NCBI GenBank assembly: GCA_016929905.1
Contig: JAFGHX010000227.1
Location: forward strand, 1-54,969
Reading direction: 5' to 3'
Length of the DNA: 54,969 nt
From: Kiritimatiellia bacterium
GTDB lineage: Bacteria > Verrucomicrobiota > Kiritimatiellia > JAFGHX01
Position numbers and translations under genes: made by a program
The notes under the pieces: generated by a model
The model's input: the letters and a program-made list of their open reading frames with translations, nothing else
What the model was told of the DNA's origin: nothing
Databases searched by the model: none
Shown: positions 1 to 8,461 of the stretch, one piece after another
Layout of the letters: every line of letters starts with the position of its first letter
Position numbering within the stretch: the stretch's first letter is position 1

Positions 1-168
1 CGAGTAAGTTCTCGAGTAAGTTCTCGAGTAAGTTCTCGAGTAAGTTCTCGAGTAAGTTCTCGAGTAAGTTTTTGAGCAAGTTCTCGAGTAAGTTCCCGAG
101 CAAGTTTTTGAGTAAGTTCTCGAGTAAGTTCTCGAGCAAGTTTTTGAGCAAGTTTTTGGGTATGGGGG
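1..168. repeat. 12-bp tandem repeat array (about 14 copies), cut by the window edge
   Basis: The unit CGAGTAAGTTCT is repeated head to tail with no spacer, starting at base 1. The first copies are identical. Later ones vary mainly at CGAG/TGAG, GTAAG/GCAAG and TTCT/TTTT. Since 12 is a multiple of three, one frame reads as a Ser-Lys-Phe-Ser repeat, but that frame runs on into sequence that does not look like protein, so I do not call a gene. The array ends about 30 bases before the first CDS. Related 12-mers occur at 16213-16260 and 46235-46258. Confidence 0.93.
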
Positions 169-198
169 AACGGAACAGCGGGGCCGGAGGATGGACTC

Positions 199-1182
199 AT
201 GGCAACAGGACGGCAGGTGAGGGTGGGGCTGATTGGGTGCGGCGGCAACATGCGGCGGGGCCATCTGCCCCGAATCCGGGCGGCGCGGACGGCCAAGGTG
301 GTCGCGGCCTGCGATCCTGTCCCGGAATCGATGAGCCGGCTGGCGGAAGAATGGGGCAAGCCGCTGTCCCTGTACGCCGGTCACCGGCGGATGATCGAAC
401 GTGAACAGCTTGACGCCGTCATCATCAGCACGCCGCATTCCCAGCACTACGCGCAGGCGGCGTACGCGCTGGAGCGTGGGCTGCATGTGCTGGTGGAGAA
501 GCCGCTCACCATCAAGGCGGTGCACGCCGCGCGACTGCTGGAACTCAGCAAGCGCAAACGGCGGATCCTGCACGTCAGCTACCAGAGGCATCATGAGCCC
601 GTCTATCGGTACATTCGGGAACTGATCGACAGCGCCGGGATCGGCGAGATTCGGTCGGTCGTCGGCTACGTAACCCAGCGCTGGGGCCGGGGGCACGGCT
701 GGCGTGGCGATCCGAAGCTGGCGGGAGGCGGCATGTTCATGGATACGGGCAGCCATCTGGTGGCGGCCATGCTGTTCCTCTCCGGCCTGCACGTGAAGGA
801 AGTCCAGGCGGTGCTCGACAAGGACGGCTGCCGTGTCGACATCAATACGTCGGTGTCTGTCCGCTTCAACAACGGCGCCATCGGCAGCCTCACGACCATC
901 GGCAATGCCAGCGGCCATGACGAGCGGTTCAGCATTCACGGCGACAAGGGGTGCATCGCCGTCCACCAGCATCAGTGGCTTATCCGGTACGCCACGCTCA
1001 ACGAGCAGCCGATCCGACTGCCGCGGTCGCTGACGCCTGAATCGCCCGACCTCGCCTTTTTCAAGTGGATCCGCGGCGGGAAAGGTTACCAGCGCCCCAC
1101 CTATGCGCTGGAAGTGGCGCGGTTGACGGAGGCGGTCTACAAATCCGCCGCCACCGGCAAGGCCGTGCGGGTGCGGTCGTAG
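199..1182 (+). CDS. Gfo/Idh/MocA family NAD(P)-dependent oxidoreductase
   Basis: A 327-aa cytosolic sugar or inositol dehydrogenase-like protein. The Rossmann loop VGLIGCGGNM lies at residues 9-18. The family EKP motif is at E100-K101-P102 and the GGGMFMDTGSH segment (D182, H186) fits the substrate-side active site. The ATG follows a GGAGG eight bases upstream. The family oxidises or epimerises sugars and cyclitols, but the substrate cannot be read from sequence. It lies just after the tandem repeats and before a separately promoted glycosidase, so it may belong to a carbohydrate locus extending out of the window. A second family member is at 8461-9456. Confidence 0.9.
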   Translation: MATGRQVRVGLIGCGGNMRRGHLPRIRAARTAKVVAACDPVPESMSRLAEEWGKPLSLYAGHRRMIEREQLDAVIISTPHSQHYAQAAYALERGLHVLVEKPLTIKAVHAARLLELSKRKRRILHVSYQRHHEPVYRYIRELIDSAGIGEIRSVVGYVTQRWGRGHGWRGDPKLAGGGMFMDTGSHLVAAMLFLSGLHVKEVQAVLDKDGCRVDINTSVSVRFNNGAIGSLTTIGNASGHDERFSIHGDKGCIAVHQHQWLIRYATLNEQPIRLPRSLTPESPDLAFFKWIRGGKGYQRPTYALEVARLTEAVYKSAATGKAVRVRS

Positions 1183-1236
1183 CCGGCGCCCTGTTCCGCC
1201 GCTTGTGCGCGGAGCGGTCGGAGCATTTGTCCCCTC

Positions 1237-1265
1237 TTGACGGATCGGGACCGGTACGCTAGAAT
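1237..1265 (+). promoter_or_regulatory. Candidate sigma70-type promoter for the glycosidase gene
   Basis: TTGACG (1237-1242), a 17-base spacer and TAGAAT (1260-1265) give a good -35/-10 pair on the coding strand. The start site would fall near 1272, inside the palindrome at 1266-1281, leaving a leader of about 80 bases before the ATG at 1351. Confidence 0.65.
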
Positions 1266-1281
1266 ACTTAAGCGTTTAAGT
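1266..1281. promoter_or_regulatory. 16-bp palindromic operator, LacI/GalR-like
   Basis: ACTTAAGCGTTTAAGT is a palindrome with one mismatched pair, centred on CG. LacI/GalR-family operators typically have this form. It abuts the -10 element and covers the predicted start site, the classic position for repression by occlusion. No LacI-family regulator is encoded in the window, so the cognate factor is unknown. Confidence 0.55.
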
Positions 1282-1350
1282 CAAGCATAGGGCACATACC
1301 TTTTCTGTCGGATCATACCTTGGACAGGGCCGGAACGGAGGGTCTAAACG

Positions 1351-4300
1351 ATGAGCCGAGCTGGGCGTATGTTGTGCGTATTCGTGTTTGCCGCGGCGAT
1401 TTTGGTGTCGGGGCGGCGGTGCACGGCGGCGGTTTCGGCGCTGAACATCATTCCTGTTCCCCGGGAGGTCCGCCGCACACCGGACCAGCCGCTTGGGGAA
1501 TCGGCACTTGTCATGCCGGGCGGAGCGCCGGAGAAGTTCCAGATTGCAGTTTCCGAAATCAATCTGCGCCTGGCCGACCTTGGCGCGCAGCCGCTTCCGG
1601 TTCTGGCGGCGGGGACGGGCGCCGAGTCTGGTTTTCGAGGGCGGCGCATTGTCCTGTCCGTGCGGACGGCGGCGGATAGGGAGGTGCCGGATCGGGGCGA
1701 AGGGTACCTGATCGACAGCACGGCATCGGATCGGGTGCGGCTGGTCGGTGCGGACGAGCAGGGCCTGCTGTGGGCAGCGGTGACGTTCCGCCGCATGCTT
1801 GTGAAGGAGGGGGGCGGGGCGGTTGTGGTGCTCGGCGCGCGGATACGCGACTGGCCGTCGTTCGCGCTGCGTTCAGTCGGCCGTTGGACCGCGCTGCGCC
1901 GCGAGCCGACGCTCTGGACGCTGGGGCAGAAAATCAAGAAGGGCGGCCCTGGCCTGGAGAAGACGATTGCCGATTTCCTGGCGGTGAACAAGGCGATCGT
2001 GGACGAGTTCTTTCGCCTGAAGCTGAACCATCTCCTTGGCGGCCAGCCGCCGGCGGAGAGTATCGAGGAACTGGCGAAGCAGTTGGGCGGGGCCGAGAAG
2101 GCCGATCTGTATTGCCGGACGGTGAAGGCGGTCAGCGACTATGCGTGGGCGCGGGGCATGGTATTCCAGGAGACGCAGAAATCGAATGTCGGCACGTCGC
2201 CGCGCGACGACAAGGACCCGGTCATCACGCGGTGTGTCCGGCACGGCAGTCACAAGCAGTACTTCTGCTGGTCGTTGGACGAACACAACCGCCGGCGCGC
2301 GGAGGACATAGCGAAGCTCTACGCCCGGACGGGCACGCGCATGTCCTATGTTCACGCGTTTGACGGGGGCGGCTACGAGAATCCGGGCGGCTGGAACGGG
2401 CGGTGCGAGGCCTGCCGCGAGCGGTTCGGGGACGATCACGGTGCGGCCGACGCGCACGTGTTCACGATCTGGTACGAGGCCCTGAGGAAGTACGCGCCGG
2501 AGCTGACGTATTTCAGTTTTGTTCAGTATCCGTACCAGGCCCACATTCTCACGCGTCCGGCCAGCGGGCCATACGGGGAGACGCTTCGCTACTGGCGCAC
2601 GCTGAACGAGCGGCTTCCGCGCGACCCGAACCTGGGCGTGTGCGTTCGGGAGAACACGCCGGAGAACATCAGGCTTTTCTACGAGGTGTTCAACCGCACG
2701 CAGGTGCTTGTGTATTGGATGCCGAACAACAACGGCGGGGACCAGCGCTGGAACGCGCTCTTTTCGGGGCGGCTCGCCAACGCGCGCACGTTCTTGCGGC
2801 GCGACGGCCGGCCGTCGTGGATCATGTGCCCGCCCGGCTGCGGGCCCGCGGGGCTGCCTGCGTGCGCGCAGTACATCTGGAACCCGGACACGCCCGGCGC
2901 GTTCGACTACCCCGGCAGCCTCGACGTGGACCGCGACGGGGCGGAGCCGGCGGTATTCTTCGACGAGTGGCTGCCGAAATTCGTCGGGGAGTGGTACGGG
3001 GAGCCGGTTGCATACGAACTGGCGGACATGTTCAAAGGGTGCATCAGCCCGTCGTACGCGCTTCAGCCCGACGTGATTGCCGGATCGATGCGCGGCGACG
3101 TCACGAACGGCGCGGCGCGCATGGCGCAGCAGTACGGGGCGGTGAAGAAGGGGGTGCAGGGGCTGGAACGCGTGTGGGCGTGGCTGGAGGCGGGCGAGCA
3201 GGACTTGTTCGGGGAGGGGCGCGCGCGCTACTTCCACCGGCTGTGCCAGCAGGGCGCGCGCACGCTGGCGTACGCCTCGTACCGGCTCGCGACGCTGGAG
3301 CTGGAGGAAGGGGTCCGCGCCGGGACGCCGACACCGGATCTTATAGCGGGGCTGACCGCGGCGGTTGCCCGGGTGCAGGCGGACAACGCGACAGCGGCGC
3401 GCATGGAGGCGCGGCTCAAGGGTAAGGACATGAGCCCGATGAGCCACCTGAACCGGTGGCACAGCGGGGCGCAGAACCGGCTGTACAACGACCCGGACCA
3501 CGACGCCCACGTGCGCAAGCTGGAGGAGTTGCTTTCCATGCTGCGCGGGCAAGTGGTGGAGTTGCGGGAGGCGCGCGGGAATGAGGGGAGCATGCGCTGG
3601 CTGATGAAGGACGGGGACGGTCTCACGTTCGGCAAGAAGGGCGGCACGGAACAGGCGCTCGTCGACTATCCCACTCAGGGCGGTTCGGCGAAGGCCGTGC
3701 AGGCGGACCGGCTCTACACGCCGTATCAGCACGGGCTTCGGTTGAGCTTCCCGCCCGTTGACGTGAGCGGCTACCGCGAGAAGGGCGGCCGGCTTCGGTT
3801 CTACGTCAACGCCGGGCTCGGCGGCGGCCACGACTTCACGTTCTGGCTGAACAGCCGCGGGACGGCGGGCCAGCAGATGAAGGAGCCCGAGCAGGACAAG
3901 GGCCTGCTGTTCGGGCATCTTCGCGACTACGTGACCGTCGACGGGCTGGAAGCCACGTGGCAGCTTGTGGACGTGCCGCTGGCGAAGATCCTGAAGCCGG
4001 GCCACACGGAACTGTGCGGGTTCTCGATGAACTACACGCTGAAGACGCTGTCCGGCCCGTTCTGGCTCGATTCGATGTACGTCTGTCTGGCGGCCGACCC
4101 TGTGCCGGTGAAGGTGCCGGTGCAGGAACGCAGCGTGCGGCCCGCGACCCGGGCGGGTGTCGAACCCGTGCTGGTCCGCACGCGGAAATTCGTGGGCGGC
4201 GAAGGGACGGAAAGCCAGATCACGCTGTCCTTGCGTCTGACGGGTGACGGCCGGCTGACGGACGCGAGAATCGTGCTCTGTTTTCGGAACGAGCGCGGGC

Positions 4301-4470
4301 AGCCGTTCTTCACGCATGAGGTGGTCAGCGCTCGGTCGCTTCGCACGCCGCAGTGGTTCGAGCCGCTCACGCTTGATCTCGGCCGCGAGTGTGCGAAGGC
4401 CACGCTCGACATAGCGCTCAGCTCCCGGGAAGTGAACGAGACGTCCAGCGTCGAGGCGGTCTGGGACTGA
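1351..4470 (+). CDS. Secreted glycoside hydrolase-like protein with GH20b-type N-terminal domain and C-terminal binding module
   Basis: A 1039-aa exported protein. Residues 1-27 form a signal peptide (Arg-containing start, then a hydrophobic run ending near CTAA). Residues about 30-150 (LNIIPVPREVRR and GLLWAAVTFRRML) resemble the non-catalytic domain that precedes the barrel in GH20-like and related hexosaminidases and glucuronidases. A TIM-barrel-like middle follows, with CEACRERFG near residue 355. After about residue 740 a beta-rich stretch (RLRFYVNAGLGGGHDFTFWL) looks like a carbohydrate-binding module. A GGAGGG lies eight bases before the ATG. I cannot assign catalytic residues or a CAZy family. 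Predicted role: periplasmic or extracellular polysaccharide breakdown, likely controlled by the operator upstream. Confidence 0.8.
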   Translation: MSRAGRMLCVFVFAAAILVSGRRCTAAVSALNIIPVPREVRRTPDQPLGESALVMPGGAPEKFQIAVSEINLRLADLGAQPLPVLAAGTGAESGFRGRRIVLSVRTAADREVPDRGEGYLIDSTASDRVRLVGADEQGLLWAAVTFRRMLVKEGGGAVVVLGARIRDWPSFALRSVGRWTALRREPTLWTLGQKIKKGGPGLEKTIADFLAVNKAIVDEFFRLKLNHLLGGQPPAESIEELAKQLGGAEKADLYCRTVKAVSDYAWARGMVFQETQKSNVGTSPRDDKDPVITRCVRHGSHKQYFCWSLDEHNRRRAEDIAKLYARTGTRMSYVHAFDGGGYENPGGWNGRCEACRERFGDDHGAADAHVFTIWYEALRKYAPELTYFSFVQYPYQAHILTRPASGPYGETLRYWRTLNERLPRDPNLGVCVRENTPENIRLFYEVFNRTQVLVYWMPNNNGGDQRWNALFSGRLANARTFLRRDGRPSWIMCPPGCGPAGLPACAQYIWNPDTPGAFDYPGSLDVDRDGAEPAVFFDEWLPKFVGEWYGEPVAYELADMFKGCISPSYALQPDVIAGSMRGDVTNGAARMAQQYGAVKKGVQGLERVWAWLEAGEQDLFGEGRARYFHRLCQQGARTLAYASYRLATLELEEGVRAGTPTPDLIAGLTAAVARVQADNATAARMEARLKGKDMSPMSHLNRWHSGAQNRLYNDPDHDAHVRKLEELLSMLRGQVVELREARGNEGSMRWLMKDGDGLTFGKKGGTEQALVDYPTQGGSAKAVQADRLYTPYQHGLRLSFPPVDVSGYREKGGRLRFYVNAGLGGGHDFTFWLNSRGTAGQQMKEPEQDKGLLFGHLRDYVTVDGLEATWQLVDVPLAKILKPGHTELCGFSMNYTLKTLSGPFWLDSMYVCLAADPVPVKVPVQERSVRPATRAGVEPVLVRTRKFVGGEGTESQITLSLRLTGDGRLTDARIVLCFRNERGQPFFTHEVVSARSLRTPQWFEPLTLDLGRECAKATLDIALSSREVNETSSVEAVWD

Positions 4471-4500
4471 ATGCCTCCCGCGCCGCGCGGGAGGCATTCA
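4468..4500. terminator. Perfect 15-bp hairpin shared by two convergent genes, with both stop codons in the stem
   Basis: The arms at 4468-4482 and 4486-4500 are perfectly complementary around a 3-base loop. The first three bases (TGA) are the stop of the upstream plus-strand gene. The last three (TCA) are the stop of the minus-strand gene read backward, so the two stops pair at the stem base. There is no T tract, so it is probably a bidirectional 3' end barrier. The core GCCTCCCGCG recurs at 9657-9689 and, less exactly, at 44958-44988. Confidence 0.8.
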
Positions 4501-5313
4501 GAACAGCGCCTTCATGAAGGCGAGGTCTTTCCGGGCTGACGGCTTCGGGTCGTCGCCCGTCGGGGTTTCGAGCGTCAGCCAGCCGTCGTAGCCGATCTCG
4601 CGGATGGCGGCGGCGATACCGGGGAAGTCGAGGATCCCTTCGCCGAGCGCGACGGTCGAGAACGGCCGTTCGCTGCCGGGCGGGTTCGGTTTGCGGTCCT
4701 TCATATGGATGTGGCCGACATAGGCGCTGCCGAGCGCCTTGAGGCCCGTCACGGGGTCGGTGCCGGCCGCGTGCATGTTCGACACGTCGAAATAGGCGCG
4801 GACGTACGGCGAGCCCGTCCGGTCGACCAGGGCCTTGACCTCGGCGTCGGTGCCCATGCCCGGCCGCGCGCAGGGCTCGAGGCAGACCATGACCTTGTGC
4901 GCCTCGGCGTCGGCTTTCAGTTCCTGCAGGAACTCGAGCCAGCGTGCGGTGGCCACCTCTGGTGCCTGTCCCGAGTTGTTCAACGGGGTGAGAATGTAGC
5001 CCGTCCCGATCGCCGCGCACGCTTCGATCGTCTTGCGCAGGATATCTTTGCCCGTGTCGCGCAGCGCCTCTTCGGCGCTGGCCGGCCCGTATTGCCAGAA
5101 GCCGCCCACGCAGACGCATGAGGTGACGACCCCGCAGGCGGCCATCCGTTTCTTCAGGGCGTCGCGCTGCGCGGCGTCGAACAGCGGGCTGCCTTCCTGC
5201 GCGGCCTTCGGCCCGACCTCCAGTTCCACCCCGTCAAAGCCGAGCTTGCCCGCTTCTTCATGTGCGGTTTCGAAAGACGTCCTCAGCATCCCGACCCGAA
5301 TACCGTATTGCAT
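4498..5313 (-). CDS. Sugar phosphate isomerase/epimerase (xylose isomerase-like TIM barrel)
   Basis: A 271-aa protein starting MQYGIRVGML. I chose this start because GGGGAGG lies about eight bases upstream and the family begins with such a strand; upstream in-frame codons look non-coding. Metal-ligand positions are visible in order: Glu in CLEPCARP, Asp in YFDVSNMHA, His in HIHMKD and Glu in LTLETP, as in AP-endonuclease-2 family sugar isomerases. It converges on the secreted glycosidase and shares its terminator palindrome. It is one of five paralogues here. The probable role is isomerisation or epimerisation of keto-sugars; the substrate is unknown. Confidence 0.88.
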   Translation of the reverse strand: MQYGIRVGMLRTSFETAHEEAGKLGFDGVELEVGPKAAQEGSPLFDAAQRDALKKRMAACGVVTSCVCVGGFWQYGPASAEEALRDTGKDILRKTIEACAAIGTGYILTPLNNSGQAPEVATARWLEFLQELKADAEAHKVMVCLEPCARPGMGTDAEVKALVDRTGSPYVRAYFDVSNMHAAGTDPVTGLKALGSAYVGHIHMKDRKPNPPGSERPFSTVALGEGILDFPGIAAAIREIGYDGWLTLETPTGDDPKPSARKDLAFMKALF

Positions 5314-5616
5314 TGCCGATTCCTCCCCGGTTGCACCTACGCTTTTTTTCGCCCTGCTCGAACAAGTGGCCCTTCGGGCCGTCATTCGCTCCGCGTCACT
5401 TGCTTCGCTGTCACTGGCTCGCTTCGCTCGCGTCATGATCACCCGGAATGACGGCCGAAGGCCCAATGACAGGCGCCAGCCCTAATGACGCGCGAAGCGC
5501 CAATGACGCCACTGAACAACGTGTTGGCCACTTAAATTGCGTAAAGGCCCAAGGCTACCTGTGCCTTTGCCGGAATGCAACGCCAAACGCCGCCGATCGC
5601 GGTCCATGTACGCCGC
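5314..5616. other. Non-coding stretch with inverted and short direct repeats
   Basis: No convincing gene. The segment at 5368-5387 (GGCCCTTCGGGCCGTCATTC) is repeated inverted, with small indels, at 5446-5464. Between them TTCGCT/GTCACT words recur, and from 5446 to 5510 the word AATGACG appears several times. It looks like an accumulation of small intergenic repeats upstream of the isomerase gene, not a gene remnant. Confidence 0.6.
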
Positions 5617-6630
5617 TCACCGTCCGAGTGTGATGACGACCTCGAACTTGACGCCCGGGTTCGGGCGGTATTCGTTGTCGAGTTCCCATGCGATTTCCGG
5701 TGTGATCTCGTAGCCGAACCACTTGCGCCAGCAGCAGCGCTGGTATTTCACCTGGAAGGCGTAGATGTCGGCTTCGGGTTCCGGCGCGGTGTGGCCGATG
5801 ACGAACAGGTGGCTGCCAATGGTGTGTTTCTCGCGCAACGTCCGCACGACGAGCAGCGATTGCCCGATCTCGACGCCGTCGGTGGCCTCGGAGAGTGTGG
5901 CTTTCGTGCTGGACCTGAAGAAAGCGGCCTGGGGCAGCCGCCGCAGCGCGGTCGCCCGGGTGGTGAGCCCGAACCCCTCGTCGCTGTACCAGAAGACATA
6001 CTCATCGAACTTCAGCAGCCAGGGCTCGATCCGGATCTTCTGGTCGATCCGCAGTTTGGTCAGCACGACGATGGGCATGGCGAGCCTGGCGCTCACGTCG
6101 ACGCGCGCGGACAGGCGGTCGCCCCACTCGATCAGTTCGTGCCGGAAGCCGGCCTCGAATTCCTCCTCTTCCGGTTTCAGTTCCAGGTCGCGCGTGGCGT
6201 CGGCGTCGGGATCGAATCGGTCGAGGAACAGGCTGAGCCGTTCGTGGAGGGCGGGCAGTTCGATCTGGCCGCCGACCCCTACGAGGGCGGCGAACCCGTC
6301 GACCTGCCGGTATTCCCAGCCCAGTTCGACATCGAGCATCGCCGTCAGCTGGCTGGGATCGCAGATCTTGCGGCCGAGATAGCGGTCGATGCGTTCGGCG
6401 ATGTGGACGATGTTGTCCGAGAGCTTCTCGTGCGCGCGGTCAAAGTCCTGTTCGTATTCCCGGAACCGTTCCGGCATCACGCCGAACGGCGCGCCCGGCT
6501 GGGAGAGGGAGGGCGTCTCGGCGCCGGGGTCGTTCGTGCCCGCCGCTTGCGAGTGGGCGACACCCAGGCCGTTCAGCGCCATCGCCGCCACGGCGCTCAG
6601 CATGATTCGCGCCCTGCTCGCCATTCGCAT
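5617..6630 (-). CDS. Exported protein, probable outer-membrane beta-barrel
   Basis: A 337-aa product with a signal peptide (residues 1-29: two Arg near the start, hydrophobic core, Ala-Gln-Ala end). After a helical, charged segment (about 45-85) it becomes alternating beta strands rich in aromatics (ELGWEYRQVDGFAALVGVGG, EDIYAF-like and YQRCCWRKWFGYEI-like stretches), ending KFEVVITLGR. This matches a small outer-membrane barrel in pattern only; no named family is recognised. The start ATG is six bases past the stop of the 80-aa gene at 6637-6879, so the two are probably cotranscribed. Confidence 0.7.
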   Translation of the reverse strand: MRMASRARIMLSAVAAMALNGLGVAHSQAAGTNDPGAETPSLSQPGAPFGVMPERFREYEQDFDRAHEKLSDNIVHIAERIDRYLGRKICDPSQLTAMLDVELGWEYRQVDGFAALVGVGGQIELPALHERLSLFLDRFDPDADATRDLELKPEEEEFEAGFRHELIEWGDRLSARVDVSARLAMPIVVLTKLRIDQKIRIEPWLLKFDEYVFWYSDEGFGLTTRATALRRLPQAAFFRSSTKATLSEATDGVEIGQSLLVVRTLREKHTIGSHLFVIGHTAPEPEADIYAFQVKYQRCCWRKWFGYEITPEIAWELDNEYRPNPGVKFEVVITLGR

Positions 6631-6636
6631 TCCGGT

Positions 6637-6879
6637 CTACTCCGACCTGCGCCACTGGGTTCTGAGCCGCGCGAACCGGCTTCCGTAGATGCGGTCGAAC
6701 AGTGCCGACTTGCCCGGGAAGAGCCGTTCGCACTCGCGTCGCAGCGCGTCGATTCTGATCTCGATATCGACCCACGGCAGATCCGTGTTGAGGATCAGTT
6801 TCGAGACGTCGTCCGCCTTTCTCTGGAACGCGCGCAGAACGCGGGTTTCGCGCTTGATCTGCTGGTCGCGAGAGTCCAT
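6637..6879 (-). CDS. Small hypothetical protein (80 aa)
   Basis: An 80-residue, charged, helix-prone protein starting MDSRDQQIKRETRVLR, with no signal peptide, Cys or membrane segment. The ATG is preceded by GGAAG. A longer in-frame reading exists upstream, but it is Arg/Pro/Ala-rich in the manner of a non-coding frame. The central WVDIEIRIDALRRECERLFPGK segment is likely a helical hairpin. It lies first in a two-gene minus-strand unit with the predicted outer-membrane protein. Function unknown. Confidence 0.6.
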   Translation of the reverse strand: MDSRDQQIKRETRVLRAFQRKADDVSKLILNTDLPWVDIEIRIDALRRECERLFPGKSALFDRIYGSRFARLRTQWRRSE

Positions 6880-7027
6880 GGCTGCTTCCGCGCGGCGGCT
6901 TGACCCGCCCGGTTTTCCCCGGCACAGAATACGTGGCGCGGCGGGTTTGGTCGAGCCCTTTCGCGAGCGGCACAAGGCCCGCCGAACAGACTGTTGTGGG
7001 GCCGGCCGGCAATCGGCGGCTGCGCGC

Positions 7028-7053
7028 TTGACAGGCGGGGTGCGGGTGGTATT
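7028..7053 (+). promoter_or_regulatory. Possible promoter for the Nudix gene
   Basis: A perfect TTGACA at 7028-7033 lies upstream of TATTGGATAAT. A 16-base spacer would use TATTGG. The better-looking GATAAT is 21 bases away, which is too far. The -35 is good and the -10 uncertain. Confidence 0.35.
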
Positions 7054-7133
7054 GGATAATGCGGCTGCGCCGCGGGCTCCGTGCGGGCCGCGGTCTGCCG
7101 GCCGCCGGGGTTTGGCATGGGAGGGACGGAACG

Positions 7134-7592
7134 ATGGCCAACTGGATTCCGCAGGAGCTGTACAATCAGATTCTCGAGAACGTACCGATCCCCTGCGTGG
7201 ATATCGCGATTGTGGCGGGCGGCGCGGTGCTGCTGGTGAAACGCGAGGATCCGCCCGCGAAAGGGGAATGGTGGGTGCCGGGCGGGCGCGTGCTGAAAGG
7301 CGAGATGATGCGCGACACCGCGGTCCGCAAGGCACGCGACGAGGTGGGGATCGCGTGCAACGTAGGGCCCATCATTCACACCGCCGAGACCATCTTTCCC
7401 GACGGCCCCAACGGCATTCCGGTGCACAGCATCAACAGCTGCTTCTTCATGTATCCCGTCGACAAGGCATTCAAGCCGGAGCTTGACGACCATCACACCG
7501 ACTCGAAATGGGTCAGTCAGATTCCGGACGGATTGCACCCCTATGTCGAACGCTGCCTGATGGGCGCGGGCCTGGCCCGGCGGGGCGCGTAG
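7134..7592 (+). CDS. Nudix hydrolase, GDP-mannose mannosyl hydrolase-like
   Basis: A 152-aa protein beginning MANWIPQELY after GGGAGGGACGGA. IPCVDIAIVAGGAVLLVKRE followed by GEWWVPGG is the arrangement seen in GDP-mannose hydrolases (Gmm). The Nudix box (residues 51-73) is degenerate: the canonical RE pair is RK and the EE pair is DE. Gmm enzymes, which cleave at the sugar C1 instead of the diphosphate, also have an altered box. That supports a nucleotide-sugar hydrolase over an (oxy)nucleotide pyrophosphatase, but the activity is inferred. The gene stands alone on the plus strand between minus-strand genes. Confidence 0.82.
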   Translation: MANWIPQELYNQILENVPIPCVDIAIVAGGAVLLVKREDPPAKGEWWVPGGRVLKGEMMRDTAVRKARDEVGIACNVGPIIHTAETIFPDGPNGIPVHSINSCFFMYPVDKAFKPELDDHHTDSKWVSQIPDGLHPYVERCLMGAGLARRGA

Positions 7593-7657
7593 CCGGCGCG
7601 CGACGGGTGCAGGTGTTGCCCCGCACGGCGGGGCCGGCCCGTCGTCGCCCTGCCCGT

Positions 7658-8461
7658 CTAACCCGCCATGGCCACGATCTCGCGCATGAGCCGCGCGGTT
7701 TCGGCCATCTGCGCCTCGTCGCCGCCGACCTCGGAGATGACGGGGCCGTCGTAGTTGGCGGCGCGTATTTCGCGCATGACGTTTTCCCAGTTCACGTCGC
7801 CCTGCCGCAGTTGGACAAAAGCGATGTTCATCCGCTCGCGTTTGAAGTCCTTGAAGTGGATCTTCTTGATGTGCGCGCCGAGGATCCGGATCCAGTGCTC
7901 GGGCAGGTTCCAGAACAGCATGTTGCCCGTGTCCATATAGGCGCCGACGAAGGGGCTGTCGACCTGTTCGATGACGTGTTTCATATCCATCGGCGAGACG
8001 AGGAACTTGTTCCACACCGGTTCGATGCCGATATGCACGCCCGCGCGTTCGGCATGCGGCGCGGCCTTCCGGAGCGAGTCGATCACCAGTTCCATGGCTT
8101 CATCGTAGCACACCTCGGGCACGAGCGAGCCGGGCACGAGCAGGATCGTGTTTGCGCCCATCACCGCGGCGGTGTCGAGCACCTGCCGGCAGCGCTCGAC
8201 GGCGTTGTCGCGCTCCCGGGCATCGCGGGCCAGCATGGAGTAGGGGCGCACGGCCCCGGCGACGAGCGAGACCAGTTCGATGCCGGCATCCGCGATCTTC
8301 TGCGCGACGGCTTTCTTCTCCGCATCGGACATGCCGAGATGCAGCACGCCGTCGTCGGCCTTGATGTTGAGTTCCAGCACGTCATAACCCCAGTCCCGGG
8401 TCTTGCCGACGACCTCGTCAATCGGGCCTGGAATACAGAGCTGCGTCACACCGATCTTCAT
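7658..8461 (-). CDS. Sugar phosphate isomerase/epimerase (TIM barrel)
   Basis: A 267-aa protein starting MKIGVTQLCIPGPIDEV. Expected metal and active-site positions are seen in GIEPVWNKF (Glu), AYMDTGNM (Asp), KKIHFKDFK (His) and ISEVGGDE (Glu). Its ATG overlaps the stop of the upstream oxidoreductase gene in a TGATG junction, so the two are translationally coupled. A Gfo/Idh/MocA dehydrogenase paired with a xylose-isomerase-like epimerase is a common arrangement for catabolism of cyclitols or oxidised sugars, the likely job here. The exact substrate is unknown. Confidence 0.9.
   Translation of the reverse strand: MKIGVTQLCIPGPIDEVVGKTRDWGYDVLELNIKADDGVLHLGMSDAEKKAVAQKIADAGIELVSLVAGAVRPYSMLARDARERDNAVERCRQVLDTAAVMGANTILLVPGSLVPEVCYDEAMELVIDSLRKAAPHAERAGVHIGIEPVWNKFLVSPMDMKHVIEQVDSPFVGAYMDTGNMLFWNLPEHWIRILGAHIKKIHFKDFKRERMNIAFVQLRQGDVNWENVMREIRAANYDGPVISEVGGDEAQMAETARLMREIVAMAG

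Noticed and set aside
72..404. Ser-Lys-Phe repeat protein encoded by the 12-bp array
   Set aside because: The repeat frame runs into Gly/Arg-rich non-coding-like sequence that overlaps the well-supported oxidoreductase gene, and no ribosome binding site precedes it.
1873..4497. Long minus-strand open frame opposite the glycosidase gene
   Set aside because: Its Arg/His/Pro-rich translation is typical of the antisense frame of GC-rich genes, and the plus-strand frame has a signal peptide and a ribosome binding site.
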